The position numbers were made by a program, and so were the translations under genes. Shown here one piece after another: positions 41,742 through 50,348 of a stretch of DNA of 64,000 bases. Source of the DNA: Rhodococcus maanshanensis NBRC 100610 (GTDB taxonomy: Bacteria > Actinomycetota > Actinomycetes > Mycobacteriales > Mycobacteriaceae); contig NZ_BCXA01000003.1 of NCBI RefSeq assembly GCF_001894865.1, positions 186,001 through 250,000 on the forward strand, given 5' to 3'. How positions within the stretch are numbered: the first letter of the stretch is position 1; each line of letters opens with the position of its first letter. Under the pieces are notes generated by a model. It searched no databases. It was given only the letters and a program-made list of their open reading frames with translations, and was not told the origin of the DNA.

Positions 41742-42518
41742 TTACTTCCCGAACAGTGCCTTCGCCTTGTTCCAGCGGTTGCGCATGCCCCAGACGGTGA
41801 CCTTGAGCAACGCCTCCTGCACGATGTTGCCGTCCATCTTGGACTCGCCGAACTCGCGCTCGGTGAACGTGATCGGCACCTCCACCATGGTGAACCCGTG
41901 CTGGATCGCGCGCCACGCGAGGTCGACCTGGAAGCAGTAGCCGTGCGACTCGACGGCGTCGAGGTCGAGCGCCACGAGCACCTCGCGCCGGTAGGCGCGG
42001 AAGCCGCCGGTGATGTCCTTGATCTTCACGCCGAGCGCGAGCCGGGAGTAGATGTTGCCGCCGCGCGAGAGGAACTCGCGTCGCTTGGGCCAGTTCACCA
42101 CGGAGCCACCGGGGACGTAGCGCGAGCCCGCGACGACGTCGGCCCCCGCGTCGATCTGGTCGAGCAGCCGGTGCAGCTGCTCAGGGGCGTGGCTGCCGTC
42201 CGCGTCCATCTCCACGATGACGCGGTAGTCACGCTCGAGGCCCCATTTGAAACCTGCGATGTAGGCAGCTCCGAGGCCGTTCTTCTCGGTGCGGTGCATG
42301 ACGTGGATCCGGCCGGCGGCGTCCTGCTCGGCCAGCTTGTCGGCCAGGTCGCCGGTGCCGTCCGGGCTGCCGTCGTCCGCCACGAGCACATGCGTGTTCG
42401 GGAGCGCGGCGTGCAGGCGGCCGATGATCAGGCCGATGTTCTCCCGCTCGTTGTACGTCGGAATGATCACCAAGGTGTGCGCGCTCGGTGTGTCCCCGCC
42501 TGGCGTACCCGCTGCCAT
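41742..42518 (-). CDS. ppm1: Polyprenol-phosphate mannose synthase (GT2)
   Basis: A 258-residue glycosyltransferase family 2 enzyme that moves mannose from GDP-mannose to polyprenyl phosphate, giving the lipid donor for lipomannan, lipoarabinomannan and protein O-mannosylation. Landmarks: [13 protein letters not shown] at the N-terminus, [10 protein letters not shown] near residue 47, and the metal-binding DAD at residues 105-107 (VEMDADGSH). GSRYVPGG and [11 protein letters not shown] follow in the acceptor region. The C-terminus lacks membrane helices, so this is the soluble Dpm-like form; in M. tuberculosis this domain is fused to an Lnt-like domain, whereas here Lnt is a separate gene 54 bp upstream. 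Confidence 0.95.
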   Translation of the reverse strand: MAAGTPGGDTPSAHTLVIIPTYNERENIGLIIGRLHAALPNTHVLVADDGSPDGTGDLADKLAEQDAAGRIHVMHRTEKNGLGAAYIAGFKWGLERDYRVIVEMDADGSHAPEQLHRLLDQIDAGADVVAGSRYVPGGSVVNWPKRREFLSRGGNIYSRLALGVKIKDITGGFRAYRREVLVALDLDAVESHGYCFQVDLAWRAIQHGFTMVEVPITFTEREFGESKMDGNIVQEALLKVTVWGMRNRWNKAKALFGK

Positions 42519-42572
42519 CTTGATCCTCCCTGCCAGCCGAGGCTGGTTTCCTTCGTGATGCGTCTGCCGCCG

Positions 42573-44198
42573 TCAGTTGATCGGTTCGGCAGGCCGCCGC
42601 CGCCGCACGAGTGCGATGACGAGGGCCAATGTGGCGCCGACACAGAGAACGATCTCCGGAATCGGGCCGAGTCGAGTAGCCAGCGTAGTGGAGGCCCGAA
42701 GTGGAACCTCCGCGACAAGCGCCGCGGGCACGAAAAGTGACGAAGATTCCTGTACGGATCCGTCGGGGGCGACGATCGCGCTGACGCCGGACGTGGCGGC
42801 CACCACAACGACCCGACCGTGTTCGACGGCCCGCACCCGCGACATCGCGAGCTGCTGGTACGTCATCTCGGTGTCCCCGAAGGTCGCGTTGTTGGTTGGC
42901 ACCGCGATCAACTGGGCGCCTGCCCTGACCGCCTGGCTGAGTGCTCGGTCGAACGCGACCTCGTAACAGGTCGCCACGCCGACCGGGATCCCGGCGGCCG
43001 TCACCACTCCGTTGCCGTTGCCGGGTACGAAGTTGCCCGCCTGGTCCGCATACGACGAGAAGTGTCGGAAGAAGCTGCGGTAGGGCAGGTACTCGCCGAA
43101 CGGCTGGATGATCTTCTTGTCGTGGCGGTCTTGTGGCCCGTTGTCGCCGTCCCAGACGATGACGGAGTTCGTGGTGGTTCGGTCGCCGTTCACCAGGACG
43201 GCGCCGACGAGGATCGGAGCGCCGACGGCACGCGAGGCGGCCTCGATCGCGGCGGCCGCGTCGGCATTGCGCAACGGATCGATGTCCGAGGCGTTCTCCG
43301 GCCAGATCACCAGGTCGGGCTGTGGCTGCGTGCCCGCTCGCACGTCCCCCGCGAGTGCGAGGGTCTCCCGGACGTGATTGTCGAGGACCGCGCGACGTTG
43401 GGCGTTGAACTCGAGTCCGAGCCGGGGCACGCTGCCCTGGATCGCGGCCACGACGATTCTCCGATCGCCCGCCGCGTCGTCCACGGACTCCATGCCGGGA
43501 ACGGTGGGCCACAGCGCGGCGGCGAGCACCGGCATGATGAGCACGAATGCGCCTGCGGTGAGCAGGTCCCGGACCGGGAGACGGCGGGCGATCGCCACCG
43601 TCAGTGCCGCGATCCCGGTGCCGGTCAGCGCGACGGCGAATCCGAGCAGCGGAGCGCCTCCGACCGCGGCGAGCGAGAGCAGCCAGCCGTCGGCCTGTCC
43701 GAACGCCAGCCGTCCCCACGGGAAGCCGCCGAACGGGACGCTCGACCGGAGCCATTCCGTCAGCGTCCATGCGCACGCTATCCACAGCGGTGCCAGCGGC
43801 AGCCGGGCGAGGATGACGGCGAGGATGCCGAACAGCCCGAAGAACACTGCCTCCGCGGCGGCAAGGGCGAGCCAGGGCGCCGGACCGACGTACTCCCCCA
43901 CCCAGGGCAGCAGCGGCAGCAGGAACCCGAGCCCGGCGAGGAATCCGTACCCGAACGCTCCCCTCCAGCGCAGCGGCGGCCGGTCCTCGGCGGCCCCGGC
44001 GCGATCGCCCGCGCCGAACCGCGTCAGCACCAGCACGAGCAGCGCGACGGCGAAGGGGGCGAGGAACCACAGCGGTCGTGGCGGGAAGCTCGCGAACAGC
44101 AGCGCACCGGACCCGAACGCCAGGACGCAGTCGCGGAGGGTCGACAATCGGGGCTTGCGGGATCGGGTCTTGGTCGAGGCGGTCACCTCAACGCTCAT
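42573..44198 (-). CDS. lnt: Apolipoprotein N-acyltransferase
   Basis: A 541-residue membrane enzyme that adds the third acyl chain to lipoprotein N-terminal Cys and, in this order, also partners the mannosyltransferase. The N-terminal third holds several hydrophobic helices; the C-terminal half is a nitrilase-fold domain. The catalytic triad is visible: Glu in VIWPENASD (about residue 300), Lys in RHDKKIIQPFGEYLPY (about 361) and Cys in VGVATCYEVAF (about 410). A last helix, ATLALVIALVRRRR, closes the protein. The ATG at 44196-44198 lies inside the 3' end of the upstream amidohydrolase gene (11-bp overlap) with GGGGAGA before it, indicating coupled translation. Confidence 0.93.
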   Translation of the reverse strand: MSVEVTASTKTRSRKPRLSTLRDCVLAFGSGALLFASFPPRPLWFLAPFAVALLVLVLTRFGAGDRAGAAEDRPPLRWRGAFGYGFLAGLGFLLPLLPWVGEYVGPAPWLALAAAEAVFFGLFGILAVILARLPLAPLWIACAWTLTEWLRSSVPFGGFPWGRLAFGQADGWLLSLAAVGGAPLLGFAVALTGTGIAALTVAIARRLPVRDLLTAGAFVLIMPVLAAALWPTVPGMESVDDAAGDRRIVVAAIQGSVPRLGLEFNAQRRAVLDNHVRETLALAGDVRAGTQPQPDLVIWPENASDIDPLRNADAAAAIEAASRAVGAPILVGAVLVNGDRTTTNSVIVWDGDNGPQDRHDKKIIQPFGEYLPYRSFFRHFSSYADQAGNFVPGNGNGVVTAAGIPVGVATCYEVAFDRALSQAVRAGAQLIAVPTNNATFGDTEMTYQQLAMSRVRAVEHGRVVVVAATSGVSAIVAPDGSVQESSSLFVPAALVAEVPLRASTTLATRLGPIPEIVLCVGATLALVIALVRRRRPAEPIN

Positions 44199-45768
44199 AG
44201 ATGGTCTCCCCGCGGTGCACGGTTCGCAGGCACACCGGGCTCGGGGACTCGGGATCGAGGTGCGGCAGCGCGGGCACCCGGGACCGTGGATCGGTCGACC
44301 AGCGCTGGACGGAGTCCTTGGCCGCGGTGACCACCAGCTCACCGGCCTCCCAGACTGCGTACGAAGCGGGTGCACCCGGGACCAGCGTGCCCGCCAGTCC
44401 GTCGCGGACGCCACCGGCCCGCCAGGCCCCGCGGGTGGCGGCGGAGAAGGCCGCACGCGGCGAGACACCGCTGCCCTCGGTGCGATGGTTGACCGCGGCC
44501 CTGAGCATCGCCCACGGCTCGACGGGCGTGACCGGTGCGTCGGACCCGAAGGCCAGCGACACACCCGCCGCCGCCATCGCGGCGAACGGGTTGAGGGTCG
44601 CCGCGCGATCCCGCCCGAGGGCCTGGGCGTAGAGACCGTGGTCGCCGCCCCAGAGCTCGTCGAAGACCGGCTGGACGCTGGCGACCACGCCGAGTCCGCC
44701 GAGGGTCGCCGCCTGCTCGGCGGTGATCATCTCGACGTGCTCGAGACGGTGACCGCACGCCGCTACCGCGGGACCACCGAGCTCGCCTGCCACGCGCTCG
44801 AACGCCTCGACCACGGCCGCGACCGAGGCGTCGCCGATCACGTGGAAGCCGGCCTGGATGCGGGCCTCGGTGCAGGCGCGCAGGTGCGCCGCGATCGTGT
44901 CGACGTCGAGGTAGGCATTGCCTGTATCGGGGCGGTCGGCGTACGGCTCGTGCAACCAGGCCGTACGGGATCCGATCGCGCCGTCGACGAAGAGGTCACC
45001 GCCGAGGCCTGCCGCCCCGGTCTCGGCGAGGAGTGCCTTCGCCTCCGCCGCGGTCGTCACCGGCTGTCCCCAGTAGGCGCGCACCTCGACACCGTGCGGG
45101 TGCGCCAGCAGTTCGCGCAGGTCTTCGCGGCCGGAGATGTCGGGGCCTGCGCATTCGTGCACCGCGACGATCCCGTTGGCTGCGGCGCTGTCGAGCGCAG
45201 CGGTCCTTGACCTCGCCCGCTGGGCCGCGGTGAGCAGCTCCCTTGCGGCAGCGCGGACCCGGTGGTGATCCTCCGCGGTGACCGGGGTCTCGGCGTCGTC
45301 GACGCCGCCCGCACGCCGCAGCAGCGACGAGGCGGCGGCGGAGTGGACGTCGATCCTGGCCAGGTACACCATCCGGCCCGGTGCGGCGGCGTCGAGTTCG
45401 GTGGTGGTCGGGGCGCCGGGGTCGTCGGTCCAGGTGGTCTCGTCCCAGCCGTGTCCCCAGATCACCGCGTCGTCCTGCTCCTCGGCGTACCGGCGAACCA
45501 GGTCGAGGCACTCGCGCCGAGATCGGGCACCGGTCAGGTCGAGGCCGGTGAGCATCAGTCCGAGGGCCGTCACGTGAACGTGGGTGTCCACGAAGGCCGG
45601 TGTCACGAACGCGCCGTCGAGCTCGATGATCTCGGCGTCGGGATGGAGCGCGCGTCCTGGGCGGTCCTCGCCGACCCACACCACGGTGCCATCGGTCACG
45701 GCCATCGATGTCGCATCAGGTGCGGCGGGGCTGTAGATGCGACCGCCGACCAACAATTGGGTACCCAC
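44188..45768 (-). CDS. Amidohydrolase family protein (YtcJ-like)
   Basis: A 526-residue metal-dependent hydrolase of the amidohydrolase superfamily, YtcJ-like subgroup. The N-terminal beta-sandwich (LLVGGRIYSP...) leads into the metal-binding DTHVHV motif near residue 64. Further metal-site residues are seen in GFHVIGDAS and GHRLEHVEM, and the late Asp in LAFGSDAPVTP. The substrate is unknown; relatives act on amides, formamides or cyclic substrates. It starts at GTG 45766-45768, six bases after the fxsA stop, and its stop overlaps the lnt start, so fxsA, this gene and lnt (with ppm) form one operon. Confidence 0.88.
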   Translation of the reverse strand: MGTQLLVGGRIYSPAAPDATSMAVTDGTVVWVGEDRPGRALHPDAEIIELDGAFVTPAFVDTHVHVTALGLMLTGLDLTGARSRRECLDLVRRYAEEQDDAVIWGHGWDETTWTDDPGAPTTTELDAAAPGRMVYLARIDVHSAAASSLLRRAGGVDDAETPVTAEDHHRVRAAARELLTAAQRARSRTAALDSAAANGIVAVHECAGPDISGREDLRELLAHPHGVEVRAYWGQPVTTAAEAKALLAETGAAGLGGDLFVDGAIGSRTAWLHEPYADRPDTGNAYLDVDTIAAHLRACTEARIQAGFHVIGDASVAAVVEAFERVAGELGGPAVAACGHRLEHVEMITAEQAATLGGLGVVASVQPVFDELWGGDHGLYAQALGRDRAATLNPFAAMAAAGVSLAFGSDAPVTPVEPWAMLRAAVNHRTEGSGVSPRAAFSAATRGAWRAGGVRDGLAGTLVPGAPASYAVWEAGELVVTAAKDSVQRWSTDPRSRVPALPHLDPESPSPVCLRTVHRGETIYER

Positions 45769-45774
45769 GGGGGT

Positions 45775-46353
45775 TCAGTCTGCCCGCCGTGGACCCTGCG
45801 CCGTGCCACCGGGATCCGGAATGATGATCTCCCCCTCGATCGCGAGCGGTTCGGCGGTGCCCGAGGGTGAGGTGGGGGTCTCGGTCGCGTACGTGACGTC
45901 CTCGACGATGGTGTCCTCGACGATGACGCCGTCCACCACCGTGCGGCGACGGGTGCGCGAGTACACGTCGGCGCCGACCCCGCCTGCGGCGGTCACCATG
46001 CCGAGGCGGCGACCGCCGAGGATCAAGACGAGTGGCCGGAGCACCCATCGGGTCGGTGGGATCAGCAGGAGCAGTCCGAGCGCGGAGGTGACGAGGCCGG
46101 GGATCACCAGCAGGACCGTGCCCGCGGCGACCACCGCCCCATCCGCGACGGCGCCGCTCGCCGACCCGGTGCCGCGGCCTGCGCGACGGAACCCCTCGAT
46201 CACCTTGCGGCCTTGCGAGCGGACCAGGACCAGGCCGACCGCCCAGCCGAGCAGGAACAGCGCAATCGTCCACAGCACACCGATGGCGCTGCCCACCCAG
46301 ATCACCGCAGCGACCTCGATGACGACGTAGAGCACGAACAACGCCGGAATCAT
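45775..46353 (-). CDS. fxsA: FxsA family membrane protein
   Basis: A 192-residue protein with hydrophobic helices at about residues 1-20, 25-45 and 72-100 and the FxsA pattern LVRSQGRKVIEGFRR between helices 2 and 3. FxsA of E. coli relieves phage-T7 exclusion when overproduced, but its normal role is unknown; actinobacterial members sit beside ppm and lnt. The C-terminal about 60 residues are polar and acidic (VDGVIVEDTIVEDVTYATE), probably a cytoplasmic tail. AAAGGCAGG precedes the ATG. It is the first gene of the minus-strand envelope operon and is divergent from a secreted-protein gene. Confidence 0.88.
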   Translation of the reverse strand: MIPALFVLYVVIEVAAVIWVGSAIGVLWTIALFLLGWAVGLVLVRSQGRKVIEGFRRAGRGTGSASGAVADGAVVAAGTVLLVIPGLVTSALGLLLLIPPTRWVLRPLVLILGGRRLGMVTAAGGVGADVYSRTRRRTVVDGVIVEDTIVEDVTYATETPTSPSGTAEPLAIEGEIIIPDPGGTAQGPRRAD

Positions 46354-46444
46354 CGGCCTGCCTTTCCTCGGTCCCCTGTCGGGCCCTCTGCCCGATCAAC
46401 GTGCGGAGGCCCGGAAATTCTCCCGGGTTTCCGGCGTAAACCAG

Positions 46445-46507
46445 AACCCTCTGGTTGACGTGCATGCGAAACCTCTAGTCGAGGTCAACCCAAACCCTCT
46501 AGTTGAC
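46445..46507. repeat. Triple direct repeat in the fxsA/secreted-protein intergenic region
   Basis: AACCCTCTGGTTGAC (46445-46459), a diverged middle copy AAACCTCTAGTCGAGGTCAAC (46469-46489), and AACCCTCTAGTTGAC (46493-46507). Copies 1 and 3 differ at one base. The repeat starts are about 24 bases apart. The last copy contains TTGACA (46503-46508), a -35-like hexamer, about 80 bp before the secreted-protein ATG. A multi-site operator is the natural reading. Confidence 0.6.
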
Positions 46508-46585
46508 ATTTAGACATTGCGCATGATGCAGTTCACACCGGTCGGGTTCCTGTTCGTCGAGTTCACGCACCAGCCGAGGAGCAAC

Positions 46586-47209
46586 ATGCGTCTCTCCCTG
46601 ATCCTTCGCAGGATATCCGTGGCCGTGGCCTCCGCCGCGGTCCTCACCCTCACCTTCGCCGGGCAGGCGGGCGCATCCCCCACGGCCGTTGAGCCGCCCG
46701 GCTCGGCGCCCGCCGCCCTGGTCGCGGAGTCCGGCATGCAGTCGCCCGAGGCGTTGGCGGTGCTCCAGACGATTCTCGGCGCGGCGGCGCTCGGCCCTCT
46801 CGGCCTCCCCGAGTTCGGCGTGACCAGGCCGCAGGACTTCATGTATCCCGCACCGACTCTCGGCTGTGGGGTCGGCGAGACTCCGGTGACCGTCACGGTC
46901 GCCTCCGCGCAGGCCGGACCCAACTTCCCCCTACCGCCCTTCATCGAGCGCGGTCAGTTGCGATTCCAGGCGTTGCCCGCCCACGTCGACTTCCCGAAGC
47001 AGTCCGGGCTCAGTGTGATCTGGTTCAACACGACCACCTTCAAGGGCGGGATGGAGCCGTTGAACGACGTCCTGCTCGGGGTGCCGACGATGTCGAAGAC
47101 CGTGGCGACCGGCGCAGGGACCGTGCTCGCGGCGCTCTACGGGGATGTCACCTACCAGTCGGGGAAGACCTGCTTCGCTTTGCCGACGGTGGGTACCTTC
47201 ACGGCCTGA
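46586..47209 (+). CDS. Secreted protein of unknown function
   Basis: A 207-residue protein with a clear signal peptide: MRLSLILRR, a hydrophobic core (ISVAVASAAVLTLTF) and a likely cleavage after AGA-S near residue 31. The start at ATG 46586 is supported by GAGGAG five bases upstream; 23 further upstream codons are open but not needed. The mature domain has a beta-rich pattern and two Cys (GCGVGE and KTCFAL) that could form one disulfide. No catalytic motif or known family is recognised. It is divergent from fxsA, preceded by three copies of a 15-base repeat, and converges closely with a response regulator gene. Confidence 0.82.
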   Translation: MRLSLILRRISVAVASAAVLTLTFAGQAGASPTAVEPPGSAPAALVAESGMQSPEALAVLQTILGAAALGPLGLPEFGVTRPQDFMYPAPTLGCGVGETPVTVTVASAQAGPNFPLPPFIERGQLRFQALPAHVDFPKQSGLSVIWFNTTTFKGGMEPLNDVLLGVPTMSKTVATGAGTVLAALYGDVTYQSGKTCFALPTVGTFTA

Positions 47210-47218
47210 ACCGGGGCC

Positions 47219-47878
47219 CTACGAGCCGGGCGTGACCAGCCCGGTCTCGTAGGCCAGCACCACCGCCTGCACGCGGTCGCGGAGGCCGAGCTTGGTCAGG
47301 ATCTTGCCGACGTGGGTCTTGATGGTGGCCTCGGAGAGATACAGCTGCTGCGCGATCTCCGCGTTCGACAGCCCGGTCGCGAGGTGGCGGAGCACCTCGA
47401 GCTCGCGTTCCGTCAGGTCGTCGAGGATCTCGGGCGTCCGCGTCGGGGCGGGGTCGTCGCCGATGAACCGGGACAACAGCCGCCGGGTCACCTTGGGTGA
47501 GACAACCGCGTCACCCGCCGCGACGCTCCTGATCGCCGAGACCAGGTCCTCGGGCGGGGTGTCCTTGAGCAGGAATCCGCTCGCTCCCGCCCGCAGCGCG
47601 CCGAGGGCGTGCTCGTCCAGATCGAAGGTCGTCATCACCAATACCTTGCTGGAGCAGCCGGATTCGACGATCTGCGTGGTGGCCGTCACGCCGTCGACGA
47701 TCGGCATCCGCACGTCCATGAGCACCACGTCGGGCTCGAGGTCGCGCGTGGCGTTCACCGCGGCGGCCCCGTCCCCCGCCTCCCCGAGCACCACGATGTC
47801 CTCGTGTGCCTCGAGCACCATCTTCAGCCCCATGCGCATCAGCTCTTGATCGTCGACGAGCAACACGGTGATGGGCAT
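47219..47878 (-). CDS. NarL/LuxR-family response regulator
   Basis: A 219-residue two-component regulator. The receiver domain (about 1-120) has the acidic pair DD9-10, the phospho-acceptor D55 (LMDVRMP), Thr83 (MTTFD) and Lys105 (LLKDT). The output domain (about 153-215) is a LuxR-type HTH with LTERELEVLRHLATGLSNAEIA. Such regulators pair with HisKA_3 kinases, and one lies 3.5 kb upstream on the same strand, separated by an HNH gene and two esterase genes. Pairing is inferred from family and strand. Confidence 0.93.
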   Translation of the reverse strand: MPITVLLVDDQELMRMGLKMVLEAHEDIVVLGEAGDGAAAVNATRDLEPDVVLMDVRMPIVDGVTATTQIVESGCSSKVLVMTTFDLDEHALGALRAGASGFLLKDTPPEDLVSAIRSVAAGDAVVSPKVTRRLLSRFIGDDPAPTRTPEILDDLTERELEVLRHLATGLSNAEIAQQLYLSEATIKTHVGKILTKLGLRDRVQAVVLAYETGLVTPGS

Positions 47879-47992
47879 GGCGCCACCCTATATCCGAGCT
47901 GTCGCCACCGGTTGAGCGGGAATTCCCGATTGCGAGCGCGACGGCATCGGCCAGTGTCATTCGGTCCGCAGATCATCCGTGCGCGATCGCCT

Positions 47993-49522
47993 CTACGGAA
48001 TCTCTTCCCGTCCATTGCTTCCTGCGGACGCCCGCGCGTGGTGCTGCTTCGATTGGTCGCGTCGTTGGCCTGCGTCTGTCTCTCGACGTGCCTGCGCCTT
48101 TCGCCTGGCGCGGTCAAGTAGTTCCTTGGGGTGGTGGCGGTGGTTGATGCGGGGTCTCTGGACGGGGTCGATGTGCGGCGGCGGGATCCACTCGGTGCGT
48201 CCGGCGTATTCGGTGCCCTTGGGTGCGGTGCGGGTGTGCCAGCCGCCGGGTCCGTCGTGGATCAGCGCATGGCAGGCGTCGCAGCCGAGGGCAAGTCCGC
48301 CGATGTCGGTGGCGCCGCCTTTGGACCAGTCTCGGACGTGATGGACGGCGGTCATCGTGGCGGGGGCGTCGCAGCCGGGTCTGGTGCATCCTCGATCAGC
48401 GGCGATCAGGGCCAGTCGTTGATCGGCGGTGGCGAGACGCTTCGAGCGCCCGAGGTGCAGGGGCCTGCCGTTGTGGTCGAACAACACCAGAACGGGGTGC
48501 GATCGCTCCGCCATCTTCAGTGCGTCCCGTATCGGGAGGATCCCGCCGGACGCGGTCGTGGCGACGCCGGTGGCGTGCTCGAGTTGGTCGAGGGTCATGG
48601 TGATGATCGCCGTGACAGGCAGCCCGCGATGCGAACCCAGAACGCCCGATCCGAGGAGCGCACGCAATGCCTCTTTGATGGCGTCGTGGTTACGTTGCGC
48701 GGCGGTGCGGGTGTCACGGCCCGCCGCTGCGGCGAGCTTGTCGCGGTCGACGTGTGGGTGTTCGGCGTCGCCGGTGGGTGATTCGGGGTCGTCGGGGTTG
48801 TTCATTCCCGGCCGCGCCCACTTCGCCAGGATCGGTTCGAGCATGGCTCGGGTCTCGGGGTCGAGGTGACCGGAGATCGGGGTCATGAGGTTCTGGTCTT
48901 GGCGGCCGAGCCGGATTCCGCGCAGTCGCTTGCGGTCCTTCCCGTCGGTGAGGTCGCCGTCGGGGTTCAGGTACGCGAGCAGGTCGTGTCCGGCCTTCTC
49001 CACATCCTCCGGCGTCGCGGAACGCGCCAGGTCCGCCAGGATTTCCTCCGCCACGGCGACGTCGGAACTGCTGACCGCGTGCGGGATCTTGCGGATGACC
49101 TCACGTACCGCGCGGGCGTGATCCGGGCCAATCGCGCCGTCGCGTTGCGCGGCAGCGGTTTCGGGCAGATCCGCAGGCAATGGCTGACCGGAGAGCGCAT
49201 GCCAGGTGCCCAACGACTTGGCCGCGGTGACCCGGGCGGAGGCGTCGGCCGCGGAGATCCGCAGCACCCCGACGAGCAGCTTGTTGACGGTCTTGTGGCC
49301 GAGCTTGCCAGGCAGGGAGCGCTCGACGGTTTCGACAATCAGGTTGTGGCCGACCGCCGACGCCCTGCGCAGTGATCTTTCCAGCCGGCGCAGGGTGTCG
49401 GTCAGCTCGCCGTCGGGGAGCGCGGTCAGATCGGTCGCGCACAGTCCATCGACGGCGTCGGCGATCGCGGACAGGTGAACGTGCACCTGATCCGAGACCC
49501 CGATACCATCGATCGAACTCAT
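47993..49522 (-). CDS. DUF222 / 13E12-type HNH endonuclease-domain protein
   Basis: A 509-residue protein. Residues about 30-340 form the helical DUF222 region common to the 13E12 repeat family of Mycobacteriales. The C-terminal HNH nuclease signature sits near residue 400: two Cys in GCTRPGCD, then AVHHVRDWSKGG, then a second metal pair in LGCDACHALIHDG. The C-terminal tail is highly basic. These genes occur in many copies in Mycobacteriales genomes and behave like mobile or repeat-associated elements; biological targets are not known. Here it may have entered between a response regulator and its kinase. No flanking direct repeats or recombinase gene were seen. Confidence 0.88.
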   Translation of the reverse strand: MSSIDGIGVSDQVHVHLSAIADAVDGLCATDLTALPDGELTDTLRRLERSLRRASAVGHNLIVETVERSLPGKLGHKTVNKLLVGVLRISAADASARVTAAKSLGTWHALSGQPLPADLPETAAAQRDGAIGPDHARAVREVIRKIPHAVSSSDVAVAEEILADLARSATPEDVEKAGHDLLAYLNPDGDLTDGKDRKRLRGIRLGRQDQNLMTPISGHLDPETRAMLEPILAKWARPGMNNPDDPESPTGDAEHPHVDRDKLAAAAGRDTRTAAQRNHDAIKEALRALLGSGVLGSHRGLPVTAIITMTLDQLEHATGVATTASGGILPIRDALKMAERSHPVLVLFDHNGRPLHLGRSKRLATADQRLALIAADRGCTRPGCDAPATMTAVHHVRDWSKGGATDIGGLALGCDACHALIHDGPGGWHTRTAPKGTEYAGRTEWIPPPHIDPVQRPRINHRHHPKELLDRARRKAQARRETDAGQRRDQSKQHHARASAGSNGREEIP

Positions 49523-49627
49523 GTGCGAATTCTACCGCCGGGGTCCGACATGTGGTCTCGACGGGCCGCCGGTCGAGAGTGTTGAGGAACCATGCGGATG
49601 CGTCGTCGCTGAATGTAGCGTTGACCT

Positions 49628-50335
49628 ATGGGGACGCATACGTCCACTCGATTCATGTGCACCGCGATGGCGATGTTTGCGGCGTCGCTCTGCGTGTCCG
49701 TCGAGCCCCCGACCGCATCCGCCCAGCCGTGTCCCGACGTCGAGGTGATGTTCGCCCGGGGTACGGACGAACAGAGTGGCGTCGGTGCCACAGGGCTCTC
49801 GTTCATCGAATCGCTTCGCGTGGTCGCGGGCGCGCGGTCGATCGGGGCGTACGCCGTCAATTACCGTGCCGGCAGCAATTTCGACGACCGACGGGCGTTC
49901 GCCCACACCTTCGTCGAAGGGGTGCGGGACATGCATTCCCGGATCCAGTTCGTGGCGGAACGCTGCGCCGGGACGAGGATCGTGGTCGGAGGTTACTCGC
50001 AGGGAGCGGCCGTTGCCGGATTTGTCACCGAAGCCGGAAATCCCGCCGGATTGCCCAGCGATCTGGCCCTACCAGGACCGTTGTCGCCGGAGGTGGCCGG
50101 CCACGTTGCCGCGGTCGTCTTTTTCGGAAGGCCGTCGGACCGGTTCATGAGCGACGCGGGAAATCCGCCGATCGTTGTCGGGCCGCTCTTCGCTCCCAAG
50201 ACCATCGATGTGTGTGCTGCCGGCGACAACATCTGCGACGGCTCCCCCCTCGGCCGCCCCAACATCCTTCACGCGTTGTATCCCGTGAACGGGACGACCT
50301 TCGGGGCCGCACAGGTCGTCGCCGGGCGCCTCTAG
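49628..50335 (+). CDS. Cutinase-like secreted esterase (Culp family)
   Basis: A 235-residue exported alpha/beta hydrolase. The signal peptide ends near PTASA-QP at residue about 33. The catalytic triad follows the cutinase pattern: Ser124 in GGYSQG, Asp200 in CAAGDNIC, and His215 in NILHALYP. Cys pairs (C35/C113 and C196/C203) suit the two cutinase disulfides. Mycobacterial relatives hydrolyse fatty acid esters, phospholipids or mycolate esters at the cell surface. It starts at ATG 49628; the ribosome site is weak. It is divergent from the HNH gene and converges with an SGNH lipase gene. Confidence 0.93.
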   Translation: MGTHTSTRFMCTAMAMFAASLCVSVEPPTASAQPCPDVEVMFARGTDEQSGVGATGLSFIESLRVVAGARSIGAYAVNYRAGSNFDDRRAFAHTFVEGVRDMHSRIQFVAERCAGTRIVVGGYSQGAAVAGFVTEAGNPAGLPSDLALPGPLSPEVAGHVAAVVFFGRPSDRFMSDAGNPPIVVGPLFAPKTIDVCAAGDNICDGSPLGRPNILHALYPVNGTTFGAAQVVAGRL

Positions 50336-50348
50336 GTCTGCGCGCCTC

